Positions 62,601-64,000 of a DNA stretch of 64,000 nucleotides are shown piece after piece. Made by a program: the position numbers and the translations under genes. The notes below the pieces were generated by a model. It was given only the letters and a program-made list of their open reading frames with translations. It was not told the origin of the DNA and did not search any database. Origin of the DNA: Citrus sinensis (Eukaryota > Streptophyta > Magnoliopsida > Sapindales > Rutaceae); NCBI RefSeq assembly GCF_022201045.2, contig NC_068560.1, forward strand, positions 34,435,001 to 34,499,000, in the 5' to 3' direction. Position 1 is the stretch's first letter. Every line of letters starts with the position of its first letter.

Positions 62601-63275
62601 CCGCCATTCCTCAGTGCACAGTGATGACGTAGAATGTTTTCTGAATAGTAATGCTACACATAGAAACTACATACACAAACTCATCAAAACAAGCTAATGT
62701 GGTATTCTGATTGCAAGAGCGAAAAAAATACTTTTTCGCTCTTCCAATCACTTTATATCATGCTAGTTGTGCGATATTACTCTTGATTTTGCATCTTTCA
62801 GATTAAATGCAACACCAAAGACCCCAAGAAAATAGCTAAGCTCCATTTCTTGAAACTTAAGGTTTCATCAGTTGCACATAACATTCTTCGAATTATTAGA
62901 GGCACAAAATTTAATTGAATGCAAAAGTACCAAAACTTCAATCCACTGTTTTTCTTACAACATAGCTAAAGCACGTTCTATTGGTTAACATATTACAAAT
63001 AAGCTAAAGATTCAACTAATTCAGCATTGCAAGTACCAGGTAAGCATAGTTAGTTTCGAATAAATAAACTACTTCTTGATTAAGAAAATAATGAAGTGTA
63101 GTTTACCAAAAATAAATAAATAATTGGAGTAAAATAATAATTAAAAAGAAAAAAGATATACCTTGCGAGTGGAAGAATTGGGGGAGTGAGGAGGAGATTT
63201 AGGAACATCTTCGGGATCATGAGGAGTGAGTCCTTGACTCAGTGAACTCGACGTGGATTCTTTTTCTTCTGCCAT
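59630..63275 (-). CDS. LCV: LIKE-COV protein (DUF502 membrane protein)
   Basis: Seven exons on the minus strand are deduced: 63162-63275, 62352-62404, 62145-62254, 61790-61957, 61479-61576, 60597-60723 and 59630-59733. They total 774 nt and give 257 aa. The N-terminus is polar, with Ser/Pro/acidic residues (MAEEKESTSSSLSQG). Two hydrophobic segments follow, at about residues 54-78 (VVLFPVAVTFLVTWW) and 93-122 (LGFLTSILFIFFVGVF). The conserved DUF502 part includes FMKHIYSASKQISAAISP, RHPRLGEYAFGF and VYVPTNHLYIGDI, and the end is IPLNRMM. COV1 and its relatives are integral membrane proteins of the trans-Golgi region. COV1 limits vascular differentiation and influences vacuolar protein sorting. 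The second exon is only 53 nt. Intron 5 holds a MITE-like inverted repeat. Confidence 0.94.
61140..61318. mobile_element. MITE-like inverted repeat in LIKE-COV intron 5
   Basis: The left end TTAGTTGGGATACTTAG and the inverted right end TTAGTTGGGATACTTAA bound about 180 bp. Within it, GATGCGTCAC and GTGACACATC form a second inverted pair. It is short and noncoding, with no certain target duplication. It resembles small Tc1/Mariner or Harbinger MITEs, but the class is not fixed. Confidence 0.6.
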
Positions 63276-64000
63276 TTCAATTTCAAAAACGAGAGATTTC
63301 AGTTACCGTAACTAAATCTACCCCGCGCCGCAGGTCAAGTCTTTTCTCTTGCTGATTCTCTTCGATGGAGGTTGACCAAAAAAAAAAAAATTCGAGGCCA
63401 GTATTGTTTGGCAGCGTGCTCGATTCTATTCCACTCTTCGATAGAATAGAATTCTACACCAATTTGTGCAGTGTTGGTGCAGTCATTCTCACATCGAATT
63501 CGTGCAACATATTCAAGTTTCGTATATTTTTGTAATTAAACAGCTTTGGAGGTACCTACAAATAAAAAATCCATCTCTTCTACTAGCTACATTTTTCAGG
63601 TCTTCGGCTTATTACATATTCGGCCTGAAAGATTTGGATATTAGTAAATACGAGTCCAAATGCTTTCAAAATATGATAGATACCTTGACTTGGGAGAAAA
63701 TGCACAGATCCGGCCCGTATTATTATCATCAAAGGCCGAAAATGAGCCCAGCCTTCGGCGTAGGGCTAGCCAGTCCATTTTACACCGAAAATGGCGCGCA
63801 CTTGGGCCCGACCTTCAGCCACCAATCTTCAGTTTACACGTTGGCGGGAATCTTCTAAATAAAAGAGGATCAAAAATAAAACATAAAAGAAATTATAGTG
63901 ATGAAATTCAAATTCAAACCTTGGCTCCCTTCTCCGGCAATTTTATCATTGCTATAAACAAACCCCCATTACCTGTTCGTAGAAAAGCCCGACAAAGATA
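63276..64000. other. LIKE-COV upstream region and unassigned end
   Basis: The LIKE-COV 5' UTR and promoter extend to about 63370. Beyond that, GC-richer text with repeated TTCGGC/GCCGAA motifs (63600-63840) has an open frame at 63466-63858 without a recognisable domain. It may be an edge of a transposon or of a neighbouring gene outside the window. Confidence 0.35.

Noticed and set aside
63466..63858. 130-codon ORF near the right edge
   Set aside because: No recognisable domain and repeated TTCGGC motifs; it may be part of a transposon or of a gene outside the window.

Overview
The window is nuclear DNA of a flowering plant. It is AT-rich and the genes are interrupted by GT-AG introns. Five conserved eudicot-type genes (uL3, ALBA, PTB, COG0212, LIKE-COV) are mixed with MITEs, Helitrons and LTR elements. 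The terpene synthase and CYP71-type P450 proteins look like those of Sapindales such as Citrus; that placement is recognition from memory, not a search result.

Left half (about 0.8-33 kb): a large direct segmental duplication of a module P450 - sesquiterpene synthase (TPS-a) - ribosomal protein L3. Copy A (about 0.76-8.88 kb) is damaged. Its P450 is frameshifted and cut off at about 2480, where it is joined directly to the TPS 5' flank. Its TPS keeps a full 547-codon frame but carries DYxxD in place of the metal-binding DDxxD. Its RPL3 is a truncated pseudogene. Copy B (about 9.96-33.05 kb) has an intact P450 (511 aa), an intact TPS (547 aa, DDxxD present) and an intact RPL3 (389 aa). In copy B about 10.4 kb of repeats lie between P450 and TPS: a Mutator-type MITE, a palindromic-TIR element, an old diverged repeat array and a Helitron with an RPA-like fragment. 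The P450 and TPS together look like a small sesquiterpenoid oxidation cluster; RPL3 is a housekeeping gene that was duplicated with it.

Middle (33-46 kb): a decayed F-box fragment, an ALBA/RGG protein gene on the minus strand whose sixth intron holds a Copia remnant with LTRs in inverted orientation and a 5-bp target duplication, and a complete-looking non-autonomous LTR element (5-bp TSD, 63-bp tandem repeats in each LTR, 120-bp repeats internally).

Right half (46-64 kb): a 14-exon PTB splicing regulator with a 14-nt microexon, a head-to-tail cluster of Helitron-like elements, a tRNA-Asn-derived remnant, a COG0212 (5-formyl-THF cyclo-ligase-like) gene, and a convergent minus-strand LIKE-COV (DUF502) membrane protein gene. 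The last 0.7 kb is unassigned. Exon boundaries were deduced by eye from splice signals and reading phase, and the predicted lengths fit the families.
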